Shown piece after piece: positions 36,575-46,661 of a stretch of 64,000 nt of DNA (its first letter is position 1; every line of letters begins with the position of its first letter). Below the pieces are notes generated by a model. The model saw nothing but the letters and a program-made list of their open reading frames with translations. It made no database searches and had not been told where the DNA came from. Source of the DNA: Guyanagaster necrorhizus (Eukaryota; Basidiomycota; Agaricomycetes; Agaricales; Physalacriaceae); NCBI RefSeq assembly GCF_019112545.1, contig NW_025064901.1, forward strand, positions 258,164 to 322,163, written 5' to 3'. Made by a program: the position numbers and the translations under genes.

Positions 36575-37060
36575 TGTTAAGTCCAAACTCCATGTGACTA
36601 TCAACATGTGATAAACAGTTCAGAACCTCGCACTTTGGGTTAGACTGACTGAGTTCACTGATGTGTTAACAGAGGTGTGTGATCAAGGCATTTGCAAGTT
36701 GCTCAAGATAGGATGGTAGAGAATAAACTTTAGCTTGAAGCTGGGGTATTACAGCAAGAGCTACACTACTTAAATACTGTTCTTGTTATCTAGCTATTAA
36801 TAAATGTTCACAAAAGATATTGTCTGTTGTAGAGCTGTTACCCCCTGCTGTTGCCAGGCTCTCCACAAAAGCTGTGGTACTGCTGTTATGCTGTTATTGC
36901 TGCACTGCAATTTGGGGACAAAAGAAGCATTGTCTCTCTTTTGACAGTGCACAGCAGCGATAAGACAATGACCAACTGGGTTGCTGAGCTAAGCATTCCC
37001 ACAGTCCTAAGCACTGGCCTAAGCACCCTGACTAAGCAAAGATAGGAAAAAATCATAACA
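36575..37060 (-). repeat. Element F 5' LTR (486 bp)
   Basis: It starts TGTTAAGTCC, ends AATCATAACA and is followed by CTCTT (37061-37065). Length is identical to the 3' LTR at 28510-28995. Confidence 0.93.
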
Positions 37061-37065
37061 CTCTT

Positions 37066-37333
37066 CTTAAATATTGTACATGGTTCACTATTAATACTTC
37101 ACACTTATTGTGTATGTCTCTGTCCTGGAGGTCCATTGTCCTTGGTCATCATTACCATATATAAAAGGTCAATTGTGTGCTTGTCGCTGGATGTCGGTTG
37201 CATTGGAAAACCATGGTGAATTTGGCTTGTTGTGATGACTAAGCCATTCCCACAGTTTTTAAGTGCTTGTCCTTGACACCTTGACTGAGCATAAATAGGG
37301 GTTCGAAGGAAAGAAAAGGGAAAAATCATAACA
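37066..37333 (-). repeat. Element E 5' LTR, second part (268 bp)
   Basis: It continues from 28509 after element F and ends AATCATAACA, followed by the E target duplication ATTAC (37334-37338). The sequence parallels 20,900-21,167 of the left LTR. Confidence 0.92.
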
Positions 37334-37338
37334 ATTAC

Positions 37339-37575
37339 CCTTTCAATCATCACCTACTCTCTTTTGATTATCACTTATTCTTACTTAACATATATACATG
37401 CCCCCTGTCATTACCCAATCACCTATATAGCCTGGCCATAAATACCTGTATACCTCAGTCATTTCACCTACACTGTGCCTGACTGAAGTCTGTATACCAT
37501 TATCATGCTCTTTACTATATCACTCACATTCCTTTGTAGATTGTTACTTATATTCTTCTGTTATTAGACTCAGCA
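37339..37575 (+). repeat. Copia 3' LTR, right piece
   Basis: This continues the copia LTR begun at 20675. It has a TATA-like CCATAAATACC near 37440 and a T-rich end. The right border is placed after TTATTAGACTCAGCA because that resembles a copia LTR end; it could be some tens of bases off. CG is absent here but appears again from about 37,650, so the retroelement zone ends close to this point. Confidence 0.45.
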
Positions 37576-38601
37576 TTCCAAGTAAATGTAAATCATTTCA
37601 TTTGACCAGTTACCTTGAAAGAGTAGCCTGGTTACTTTCTTTGTCCCCTTGAGCTCGAGGCTTTCAGCAAAGCAGCCAACTGTTCAGATTTGCACTGAAA
37701 AAAAAAGCTGTGAAAATAGTAAGTAGATTCATTGGTGACTACTTAGAATCGCCAGACACTACTTCCTCATATGGTGGTGGTTGTGGATGTTGAAAAGCCT
37801 TCTCCCTTGTCCGGATCCCGTACAATCACGAATGCCCAACAGTCAGAGATTAACATATGTCGGTCTGAATGAGGAAATCAGCGCTGTAATATTATATTCA
37901 ATGGTGGTAGGGGGGGAGTTTTCATTCTGGACCCTGGTCAAGATGCATGTACAGTATTGTTGACCTTGAGAGCGTGCTACACCTGGGTGATGCACCAGCT
38001 GAGGGCCACTAGCCAAGAATAAGTAACCGTAATCCGCAATATGCCACATCATCAGACCAGCCGGGATGGCAGTGGAATCGACGATTCTTTCGGTCCCAGT
38101 TCTCAAGTATGTACGTATGTTATTGTCGAACCATCTCTGCTGCGATGGTGGAACGCTGGCATGCCGAGATTGCCAAGAGAGCAAACACACGTTTTAGCTG
38201 CACCTAAATGACCTCTCTGCTAAGTAATGCAGCTAGAATTCTTTTCTTGTTGCCAGGAAACGGCGGGTCGAAATTCCATAATGCCAGGTGGCAGAGTAGA
38301 AGAATATCTTGACAAGGTTGTTACCGTAGCTGAAAGCACAGAAATGCTATTGACTGCGCACACGACAAGTAGTGAATTTGGGGTGAACGCCAACGTCCAA
38401 GTTAGGGTGGAACAGCCTTATTAGGGTCCGAGCCCCTAGGCAGCTCCCTCACTCACCCACCATCACCACCAACTCGACAGTCACTATCCGTTTACCGTTT
38501 TTTCATATCAATATCTTTGACCACTTTTCTTTTTCTTTGCATTGGGCGATAAGAAATCGACATCGACGTTGCCTGGGTTTTTCCACTTTTTTGCCGTCCT
38601 A
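37576..38601. other. Intergenic region between the retroelement stack and SEC14
   Basis: No gene is recognised. A minus-strand ORF of 115 codons (37843-38190) and a plus-strand one of 65 codons (38227-38424) show no motif and are probably chance. CG dinucleotides return here. The last 150 bases before the SEC14 start are pyrimidine-rich on the plus strand (long T and CT runs), as is common in fungal core promoters. Confidence 0.5.
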
Positions 38602-39740
38602 ATGTCTTCCACACAACCCCAAGCCGCCAGTGCAAGCCCCATGCCTGCGGGAGTCACCGACCCCAACTACAGACCTGGCCCCGGCCGTTTAGGCAATCTT
38701 ACCATCGCGATGCTTCATTCTTTGGAGAAGTTCAAGAAAGAAGTCAAGGACGAGGGCTGGTTCGTCGAGGAAAGAATGGACGATGAACTTATGCTTAGGT
38801 CTGTCCCTATTTCTCTGCTAGGCTCTTATTTTGTCGTACGACAGGATTTTAGTGCCCACGATACTGGCGGATGACTTACTCCGCTTCTATTAGATTCTTG
38901 AGAGCCCGCAAGTTCGATATTGTGGCCGCTAAAAAAATGCTGCAAGAGTGTGAGCAGTGGAGAAAGGAATTTGGCATTGAGGAGATTATGAAGTACGACA
39001 TCTCCTCTCGCAACATGATTACTTCTCATTCTATATCAGGAACTTCGACTTCAAGGAAAAGAAAGACGTGGACAAGTATTATCCTCAGTATTACCACAAG
39101 ATGGACAAGGTAAGCCCCGCTGACCCAGCAATGCCCCTGTCTCTTCTAATCGCCCTTGTTTCTTTCCTAGGATGGTCGACCGCTTTACATCGAACGTCTT
39201 GGCTACCTTAACATAAAAGAGCTCTACAGAATCACAACCCAGGAACGTCAACTCCAACGTCTTGTCTACGAGTACGAGAAGAATTACAGCGACCGCCTAC
39301 CCGCCTGTTCCAAAGCCTGCGGACACCCCGTAGAAACATCCTGCACAATTCTTGACCTGTGGAACGTGTCTCTCAGCAACTTCTATCAGGTCAAGGACTA
39401 TGTCATGTCGGCTTCGTCCATCGGGCAGAACAGGTACCCAGAATCCATGGGCAAGTTCTACATCATCAATGCGCCTTGGGCATTCAGTGCCGTATGGCGG
39501 ATTATCAAGCCGTGGTTGGATGAAGTCACCGTCAGCAAGATCGACATCATTGGGAGTGACTATAAAGATAAGTTGCTGGCTCAGATCCCGGCCGAGAATC
39601 TTCCGAAGGATTTCGGAGGACTATGCCAGTGCGAAGGGGGATGCTCGTTGAGCGATGCCGGCCCGTGGAATCCTACCGACACGGCCGCACATACCCCAGC
39701 AGCAAATGGAGACAGTGCGCCAAATGGCAATGCGGCGTAG
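38602..39740 (+). CDS. SEC14: Sec14-like phosphatidylinositol/phosphatidylcholine transfer protein
   Basis: Four exons (38602-38798, 38894-38992, 39040-39109, 39171-39740) give 311 residues. The N-terminal CRAL-TRIO lobe is seen as LRFLRARKFDIVAAKKML (about residues 65-82). The lipid-binding CRAL-TRIO domain starts with KYYPQYYHKMDKDGRPLYIE and continues through LDLWNVSLSNFYQV, YPESMGKFYIINAPWAFSAVW and KIDIIGSDYKDKLLAQI. The tail is Pro/Ala-rich and Asn-rich. Family knowledge: the yeast protein exchanges PI and PC and supports Golgi secretion. The start at 38602 is preferred over the in-frame Met at 38542 because it gives the usual short N-terminus. Introns are 95, 47 and 61 nt. It is the first host gene, only about 1 kb from the retroelement stack. 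Confidence 0.93.
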
Positions 39741-40808
39741 ATGTTAGCGGTTGGCTTTTCATTCGCTCATTTTTGCTGGGACGGAAATCTAACTGTACAG
39801 AGTAATTCAGATATACCACTTTCCTTGTACTGCATTCGCATATTAAGATAGAATCGGGGGCAGTGATAGGGAATTTAATAGTCTTAAGTACACTCACTGT
39901 GACGTCGTCTGAAGCAATATTCGCAGGGTAAGAAAACCCGTCCTACAGCTACCGCCACTGCTCAGCGCTGATGCTAAGCAGAACCTTGACATGAAATCAG
40001 TTCTATCTTCCCCATCCCAACCCTATGTCTTCTAGCAGCATATAGTGTAAGACTGATACCAAGTCCCCAAGGTTTTCCTGTAGTCGAGTTACAGCTAGGC
40101 GGTCTTCGGAAGTCCAAGTCGCGAGGGCAGATACAACGTTGTGTAACCTTGTCAGAAATCCTGGAGGTGATGCCCCAGCACGCTACTGATGGCTCCAGCT
40201 TTCCCCGAGAGTATTTCGACCTCGTTCACTGGAACATTTCGACGCCTTGACTAGGCAGAAGGGCAGGAGGGTCTTTCCAAAGACAACGATTTTGCAATCA
40301 GCTCCTGCTTGAGCTTTTCTTTATCGACTGGATACAAGACTCGTAAATCGTCCACAGCAAAGCGCCTCTATTTCTCGTCTAAATCCTAATTTTCAGCGTC
40401 CACGTAGAGGGTATTTCGACATCCCAGATCGTGGTGTCGCCCCCCCCCCCCCCCCCCCAACACCCACCTTCCACTATCATTCGTGAAGTCGGTCGGCGTA
40501 GCAGATGGACAGAGATGATGAACTTATCGGATCGAGATCGAGATCGACAGGAAGAAAGAATATAGCCGCCTTACGGCTTTATCCCTTATCCACAAAACCT
40601 TGGAGTCCTGCATAAAACGTAAGGAAACTGCTACAAGAACTAGACGACGCGGACTTGCGAAGTCCCGGCTTCTCGCATAAGTTCATTGATAATATGTTGT
40701 GACTTTCTGATTTGGTTTCTGAATCAAGTGTTCTGGCCGCACATGAACAATATACTAGTAACCAGGAATTGCCTATACAGCTCAGCACCAGCAGAACCTT
40801 GAAAATCA
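39741..40808. other. Convergent intergenic region with a 19-base C run
   Basis: This lies between the 3' ends of SEC14 (+) and the LYC1-like gene (-). No gene is seen; the 76-codon minus ORF at 40579-40809 has no recognisable motif. It contains a homopolymer of 19 C (40440-40458) and a short GATCGA repeat near 40,530-40,550. Both 3' UTRs must lie here. Confidence 0.6.
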
Positions 40809-42131
40809 TTAGTCAAAAAAGTTTTCAGCGCGTGGAGGAACGCACTTTTCATTATTCAGCCATACAACGTTGCTCGGGGACTCTGCTCCATTCCACTTGA
40901 ACGCTGGAAGATGCTCTCCTCGTTCCATATGTACAGCACCGTAGTCCTGTGCTATTTTCTTGTGCGCTTCCGGTAGATTCCATATTTCTATTTTCTCCAT
41001 CCCGTGTTTTCTGGCAACGAACTTCAACGCCGACACAAGATCCACAAAGGTTTCTTTGTTTGCCCGCAGACGAGTAACGAACAGGGTCGGAGGTTTCAAA
41101 TCGAAAGTCCACGTCGCTATTGAAGTCTGCTTGTCGAGTGTCGCAGTGGTCGCACCGGGCTCTGTGGGACATTTGGACTCACGGACGACGCCCCAGTATT
41201 CCACCGAAGGTTTGAACTTTCTCCAGACATGCTCCAGTCTTCTTCTTTGGAATGTTTCAACACCTTGTCCTGGCAAAAACGAGAATAACACGGTCTCCCC
41301 AGGGTTCGAATGCAGCGACATGGCCGCCATGTCTACCATGATTCTCTGGTCATCAACAGAATGCAACGTTTCTACGTCACCTGCACTGAGCCATTGCAAC
41401 CCCCGACCGGACACTGAGACATCCTCGACATCCATGTCGCCAGCTTTGAGATCCCATACGGTAGAAATCGCGTCTCTTACCACCCAACCTTCAGAATCAC
41501 TAGTCGTAGGACCGCAGGACTGATAGAAATGGCCGACATCACTCCACAAAGCTGAAAAATGACCATATGCCAACCAAATAGGTCTCTCCGGGGGGAAGCC
41601 CCATGCTTCCGGGAATGTGGATGGCAAAGACGAACTGAGAGCTAATACCCAGTGTAGCAGGCGCATCATATGTTTCGCGTACCCTCGGTGTCGAAACCGT
41701 TCTGGTGCAAACACCGACGCAATTGCATAACAAGTTACTTCCTCTGGCATGTCATTATTTGGCTGTTCGCTATTTCTTCGCAGGACTAGGCCCTTGCGTC
41801 GAAAGCTAGTTATATATTAGTCACCGATATTTTCAAAAATAATTCGACGTTACTTACGTTTCGCAAGAACATTTAAATTCGAGTGATTCGGGGTCTTCTC
41901 GCGAACATAATACCCTGATATCAATCAATAAAACTCTGATGTGTCGCGATTAGAACCTTACCAAGTTATCAGTTTTCTATTGAATGCATGCTCGTCGTTA
42001 TCCATTTCGGCGTCCCGACGCAAATATTCCTCCTCAGTCATAGATCTTCCCCATTCTTTAAACGTTCGACGCCTTGATTCAATTATCTGCGCTTGTGTCG
42101 CGGGAAATAAGGACAAAGATGAAAGGCTCAT
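40809..42131 (-). CDS. LYC1: LYC1-like GNAT N-acetyltransferase
   Basis: Three exons (42131-41962, 41914-41858, 41805-40809) give 407 residues. The N-terminal part has WVLCSREDPESLEFKCSCET and then the acetyl-CoA loop of GNAT enzymes as RHRGYA (residues 114-119, pattern R-x-x-G-x-A) in FAPERFRHRGYAKHMMRLL. The C-terminal half carries IWLAYGHFSALWSDVGHFYQ and the family's extra domain to EIWNLPEAHK and PAFKWNG. Family knowledge: LYC1 of Yarrowia N6-acetylates lysine in lysine catabolism. The substrate here is inferred. Introns are 47 and 52 nt. The start lies 97 nt from the stop of the zinc transporter on the same strand. Confidence 0.85.
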
Positions 42132-42228
42132 CAAAGTTCAACGCAGGTTGACTTGCACAGCCACATCGTGGCTTCTAGATACAACTTTTACATCCAGTAC
42201 TGAGGCTCGTCATAATATGCATACATGG

Positions 42229-45200
42229 TCACGTCGTTGTATAACCCTTGACTTCTTCAGCCTGTATTGTCAATTCCTCCAAACCACTAATTCTTTGCCG
42301 CAGAAGAGTGTCGACACGCTCAGTGACGCGATCTACTTGCGTGTATGACAGTCTTTGACTAGAGTGGGGACCACCGGGATCGACCGATGCTGAAGATGGT
42401 GCAAGTTGTATATGTATTGATCCAATCGTTTTTGAGGCATCTTTGGGCCAAAATCGCGGTTGGGAATAGGAGGCGAGACCCTCGATAGATCTTAGCTGTA
42501 AGCGGAGACAGTTAACAACGCTAGTACTGTGCTATCCACAGAGACGAACCTCAGACAAAGCACTCTCAATCTTGACGTCTTGTTCGGCAACATCTAGGCA
42601 TAAAACCTTGCCTGTATCGATGACTAAAGGCAGGACACTCCCTGCAATTAGGACAGCAATAAAAAGAGAGGCAATAGGATCAAAGCCCGTCCACCCGTAC
42701 ACCTGGATCAGTAACGTTGAAACGATGACACCTACGGAGCCTAGTGTGTCCTACAAGAAAATCAGCAGGAATATCATGCCACGAACTAGTTCTTACCGCC
42801 ATAACATGCAAAAAGACTCCACGCATGTTATCGCTGTGCCCCTCGTGGTCATGATGGTGGGCCGAAGGAGAATGAGATGTTTGAAGATGGTGATCATCGC
42901 CAAAGCGATACGTTGGGGTGATAGGCGAAGGGACGTCATCATATGCAATAACATGAGGTGTTACTGCTGAAAGAACCGGTGTATCATTTATCGAATGAAT
43001 TTTCAGCGAAGGAGGAATATGGCGCTTGGTACGCTCCGCATACGCACTCGGAGGATGTGAAAGCTCGGGTCCGTGAGAGTGGTGACCGTTGACCTGCGGA
43101 GGTGGTGAGTGCGAGTGTGAGTGCGAAAGATCAGATTCAGAGTGCGATCCTGTATGTGTGTGTGAATCCGAGTGAGATTCCTCGTGTGATACATGCGGAG
43201 ACTGTGGTTCTAAATGAAGATGCGAGTCATCACAGTCTGGTGAATGTGTGTGCGACTGCGAATGCGAATGCGAGTGACTATGTGAATGCAAATGGGTACC
43301 TGACGACACAGATGCAGAATGTGAGTGTGAATGAGTATTAGGCGGAGAGATGTTATGAGGGAGATGGGAAGCATCATGATCGTGGTCATTGTGCGAATGA
43401 GAGTGTCCATGAGAATGAGAATGACCTCCCTAAGAATATGTCAGCCCGGAATCATAACCAAATTGAAAAGACATACATGGTGATGATGGCCGCCCATGGC
43501 AAACATCCCAAACAAGTTGACGGCCAATCCTAAAGAACTGACCAGTAGCAACTGGCTTGTGTTCATTTCTGGTGGTTCCAAACTATACCATGTTAGTATA
43601 GGTTTCTTCCGGTCAAAGGAGAAGCTCACATTCGTTGGATAGCTTCAAACACAATAAAGATAGATATTAAGATCAAGAATATACCATTGGCAAAGCCCGA
43701 AAGCGTTTCGATACGACCATATCTGGACCATATGAATATACCAAATATCTACCGCAGATGACTCTACTTACCCATAGGTATATCGCTCGTTTGGTTCCCA
43801 GGTTGCCATGACGGAGGCGAAGAGTCCTACACCGATGGCCATACAGTCAAAGGCCATATGGATCGCTGAATGTGCTAGATAAACGACGTTATCCGCAGAA
43901 CTGCACAATAAGGACTGACCATCGGAAATTAGACCCAAGCTATTGGTCCATACACCATACAGCATTTGAACCAACATATACGCCATGTTGAGCATCAGAA
44001 AGTAGAAGATCTTTCGAGACTCGGCATTAGACAATATGGTCTTAAGGTATGATCGGATCAGACGCGAGGTGGAAGTGCGAGGAGCGGCAGTCATAGATTC
44101 CACACTTTCTGGTTGCAGACCTGTAGATTCAATTAGCATTATTTTCATCACAAAGCAGCATCCACATACCGATATAGATCAAGAAAGCCACGAAGAGATC
44201 CGTCCAACATGGTATCTGCGAAAACGCAAGAGGCCCGAACACTGATGCAAAAATAAGAGTGAATGGATAGGATAGAACGACATGTTGCGGCATGGAAGAC
44301 ACCTGCGCCAGTGATCGCGTGGCCAAGGGATGGAAGAATAACAGCGAATACGCTATAAAAGGAACGGCAGCCAACGAGATCAAAGGGAGTGCCGGAGTCT
44401 GGTTTGATGTAAGCTGTAGAGAATGAATGGTGAATGTTGGTTCGAATTGAACCCCACACAACGCAACATACCACTGTCCTGAAGATGTAGAACGGTAGGG
44501 CAAAGATAGAAGCACCGAACGTGGTGGTGGCGATTGTGAACGTGGTTCCAAGAGAAGCAGTGATGACTCCTAGAGTATGGTTGAGGGCAGCTGAAGATAC
44601 TCCATGGATGAGCAGTGCGACATAGCCGGGCATTAAGCGGCCGAAATTTGCAGCATCAAACTCTGCATCTGAGAGAACAGATAGAACAAAGGCTACGACG
44701 ACTGCGAAAGCCCTCCGAGGCTAGTAGACCTATTAGACGAAGAGTTGGGATAAGATACTTGGAAACGACATACGGAACGCGTGTTGAGAACGCTGTCGAC
44801 CCATAGTGAGGAAAATTGGGTGAAGAGGGTGACACTTCAATACTCTGTCAGAAGCATGAACAAAAGAGTGATACAGGCGTACCGGATCGACGACAGCCTG
44901 TACAGAGCGGTGAATAGGCATGCCTGTTGGGCGAAGAGAAGCAATGATGCTGTCCCCAGTGCAGACCACTGGCCAGATAAGATACAGACGTTCCAAGATA
45001 ATGAAATAACGCACCTCGATATTTTTCCGCCGTGCCAGCTGGCCGGTCAAGCCCTCCCAGACCATAACACCAACACCTCCGCATGCCAACACTCTCATCA
45101 CGACCCAAAAGATGCCCACATCGTACTCCAGGAGCCAATCCTTTCCCAAGTGTAGTGATGTCGCGAACAGGGCGCTTGAAATCAGTATTTTCGGCAAGTA

Positions 45201-45330
45201 TCTGCTTGGAACGCTGTTCACGGGAAGTAAGTGATGGCTGAGAGCCGACCTAGAGAACACCCTACGAAGTAGACAAGACTCTTGGGTTCAGGCTTATTTT
45301 GCTACGTGTTTTAGCATCTGGGACCGGCAT
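42229..45330 (-). CDS. MSC2: MSC2/ZnT5-like cation diffusion facilitator (zinc transporter)
   Basis: Exons placed, 5' to 3': about 45246-45015, 44968-44883, 44834-44774, 44720-44472, 44413-44170, 44120-43920, 43874-43772, 43722-43630, 43582-43477, 43429-42797, 42750-42550, 42495-42229. The protein is about 830 residues. A hydrophobic N-terminal half with many membrane segments precedes the CDF core. Core motifs are HMAFD (metal site, H-x3-D), RYTYGYGRIETLSGFANGIF, EPPEMNTSQLLLVSSLGLA and GGHHHH. A loop of about 200 residues extremely rich in His follows, then HVMAD-TLGS, the second H-x3-D, which is split by an intron between Ala and Asp. Family knowledge: Msc2 loads zinc into the ER/secretory pathway, usually with Zrg17. 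The first exon is unsure: the nearest Met is at 45330 and needs a short intron with a weak donor. Confidence 0.88.
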
Positions 45331-45515
45331 GCTACGGGAAAAGAGAGACGCTGAAAACGAAGGAAAAGAGCAAACGGTAGATCTACAATGTGCACAATGG
45401 ACCCTAATGGACCGTGTCACCCTCACAGGCGTTTATGTAACGCGGGATGTTATTTATTTGCCGAATAATGTACAGACAGATTTTACGGCAATACTTACAA
45501 CACACCACTTTGAAT

Positions 45516-46377
45516 TTATATCTTTTTGAGTCGCTCACGAACTGACTCCAGTTTCCTTTTGACCTCTGCTGAATGTCAGCATCACGCGAAATATTAGGAA
45601 AAGTCTCTAACCTGTTCGCTGACTGGCAGATCCTTCGAGTAGACCCACAGCCTTCTCGAATGACCTCTGGGCCGCGTTCAGCATATGGTTCACGTCCTCT
45701 GGGTCGGTCTCGTCTTCCCCGACTGCAAGCATAACGTCGCCTAACCGTGCCCATCCCTTACCCCATCGCTCATCCAACTCTGTTGCTTTCACCGCATCCG
45801 CAAGCGCCTTGGGCAGGTTCTCTTTGGTTCCTAGACGGAGATATGCCAAAGCACGATTTGCGTACAATTGTGGGGATTCTTGCGTACGAGATATAGCGGT
45901 GGTATACGCTTCAATAGCAGATGTATAGTCCCCAGATGCAAAATATTTGTTTCCCTCTTCTTTTGCTGCCTCTGCTTCCTCCGATAGAGGTGCGATTCGA
46001 GTTGCATGTCGAGCAATCATGGCCGCAAGACTCCGTGGATCGGCACCTTGTAAGAAGTCGACCGGTTTACCTGCCCTGATCGCGATGAAGGTGGGCATAG
46101 CGGATATCCGGTATTTTGAAGCGATTGCTTTCTGCGCATCGACGTCGACGCGCACGAATATCGCTTGTGGGTTCTTCTGTACGAACTGAGCGAAAAATGG
46201 TGAGATTTGCTGGAGACAATATCAGCTAATGAAAGCGATCAGCGAAACCATACGTACCTTGCAAGGCCCACACCATACTGCGTGGAAGTCAACAAAGACT
46301 GTTTGCCCTGCTGCTGTTGCGGAACGGAGAGTCTCGTTCCACTGCGTGACTGATTCAATTTCGACTGGGTTAGACAT
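45516..46377 (-). CDS. Thioredoxin-fold protein with C-terminal TPR repeats
   Basis: Three exons (46377-46258, 46209-45612, 45565-45516) give 255 residues. The thioredoxin domain has VDFHAVWCGPCK with the redox-active pair C36 and C39, and a cis-Pro in ISAMPTFIAI. After about residue 105 a helical part follows with TPR-type sequence: EEAEAAKEEGNKYFASGDY, then AIEAYTTAI, SPQLYANRALAYLRLG and ALADAVKATELD-W-KGWARLGD. The protein ends VRERLKKI. Trx-TPR fusions act in redox or chaperone roles in the cytosol. The exact role here is not known. An upstream in-frame Met (46416) would add a hydrophobic 13-residue extension and is less likely. Confidence 0.88.
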
Positions 46378-46661
46378 TATTGTGTAGAACAAAACAGCAG
46401 CGGCTGTAGTAAGCAAGGAGGCTGTCCAAGAGAGTTATATTGTAAGCCACCACTGTATGATGACATCACCTAGTATTATGTCGCAATTATTAACGGTCAC
46501 CGGAGAATAGGCTTCAAGTGCAATATAAACAAGAAGGATATTTGTCCTTGCGATAAAGATACATAGCTGTAATACGTAGCAGAAACTAGAGCGATACAAG
46601 TACATGACAAAAAAATACATCTGAGAATCAACCGAGATCAAAAAGGTTCACCAAAAACATG

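Larger units (their letters stand above)
28510..37060 (-). mobile_element. Element F: complete-length Ty3/gypsy chromovirus inside the LTR of E
   Basis: F is 8551 bp with two 486-bp LTRs. The target duplication is CTCTC (28505-28509) and CTCTT (37061-37065), one C-to-T change apart. The layout is the same as in A: 5' LTR, self-primer, leader ORF, gag, protease, RT, RNase H, integrase, chromodomain, polypurine tract, 3' LTR. There is no internal insertion, but RT is YLDN, protease is DSS, and stops are scattered through gag and pol. F is younger than E by position. Confidence 0.93.
20712..37333 (-). mobile_element. Element E: Ty3/gypsy chromovirus, split by element F
   Basis: E has 456-bp LTRs: the left one is whole (20712-21167), while the right one is 28322-28509 plus 37066-37333, together exactly 456 bp. 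The target duplication is ATTAC at 20707-20711 and 37334-37338. Without F (8551 bp plus 5-bp duplication) E is 8066 bp. It carries all domains of the family, all with stops. The catalytic RT box is YLDN, but the protease DSG and the gag knuckle are intact. Confidence 0.9.

Noticed and set aside
37843..38190. 115-codon minus-strand ORF as a host gene
   Set aside because: It has no recognisable motif, no splice structure and sits in the SEC14 upstream region. It is probably a chance ORF.
43080..43430. CRISPR-like or satellite array made of GAGTG repeats
   Set aside because: The repeats are degenerate, have no spacers and are in frame with the His-rich loop of the zinc transporter.
44700..44780. 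Apparent one-base frameshift in the MSC2-like gene near 44711
   Set aside because: The shift disappears if a 53-nt intron (44773-44721, GTATGT to CTAG) and a 49-nt intron (44882-44835) are used. The joined exons then give a continuous membrane protein, so no indel is needed.
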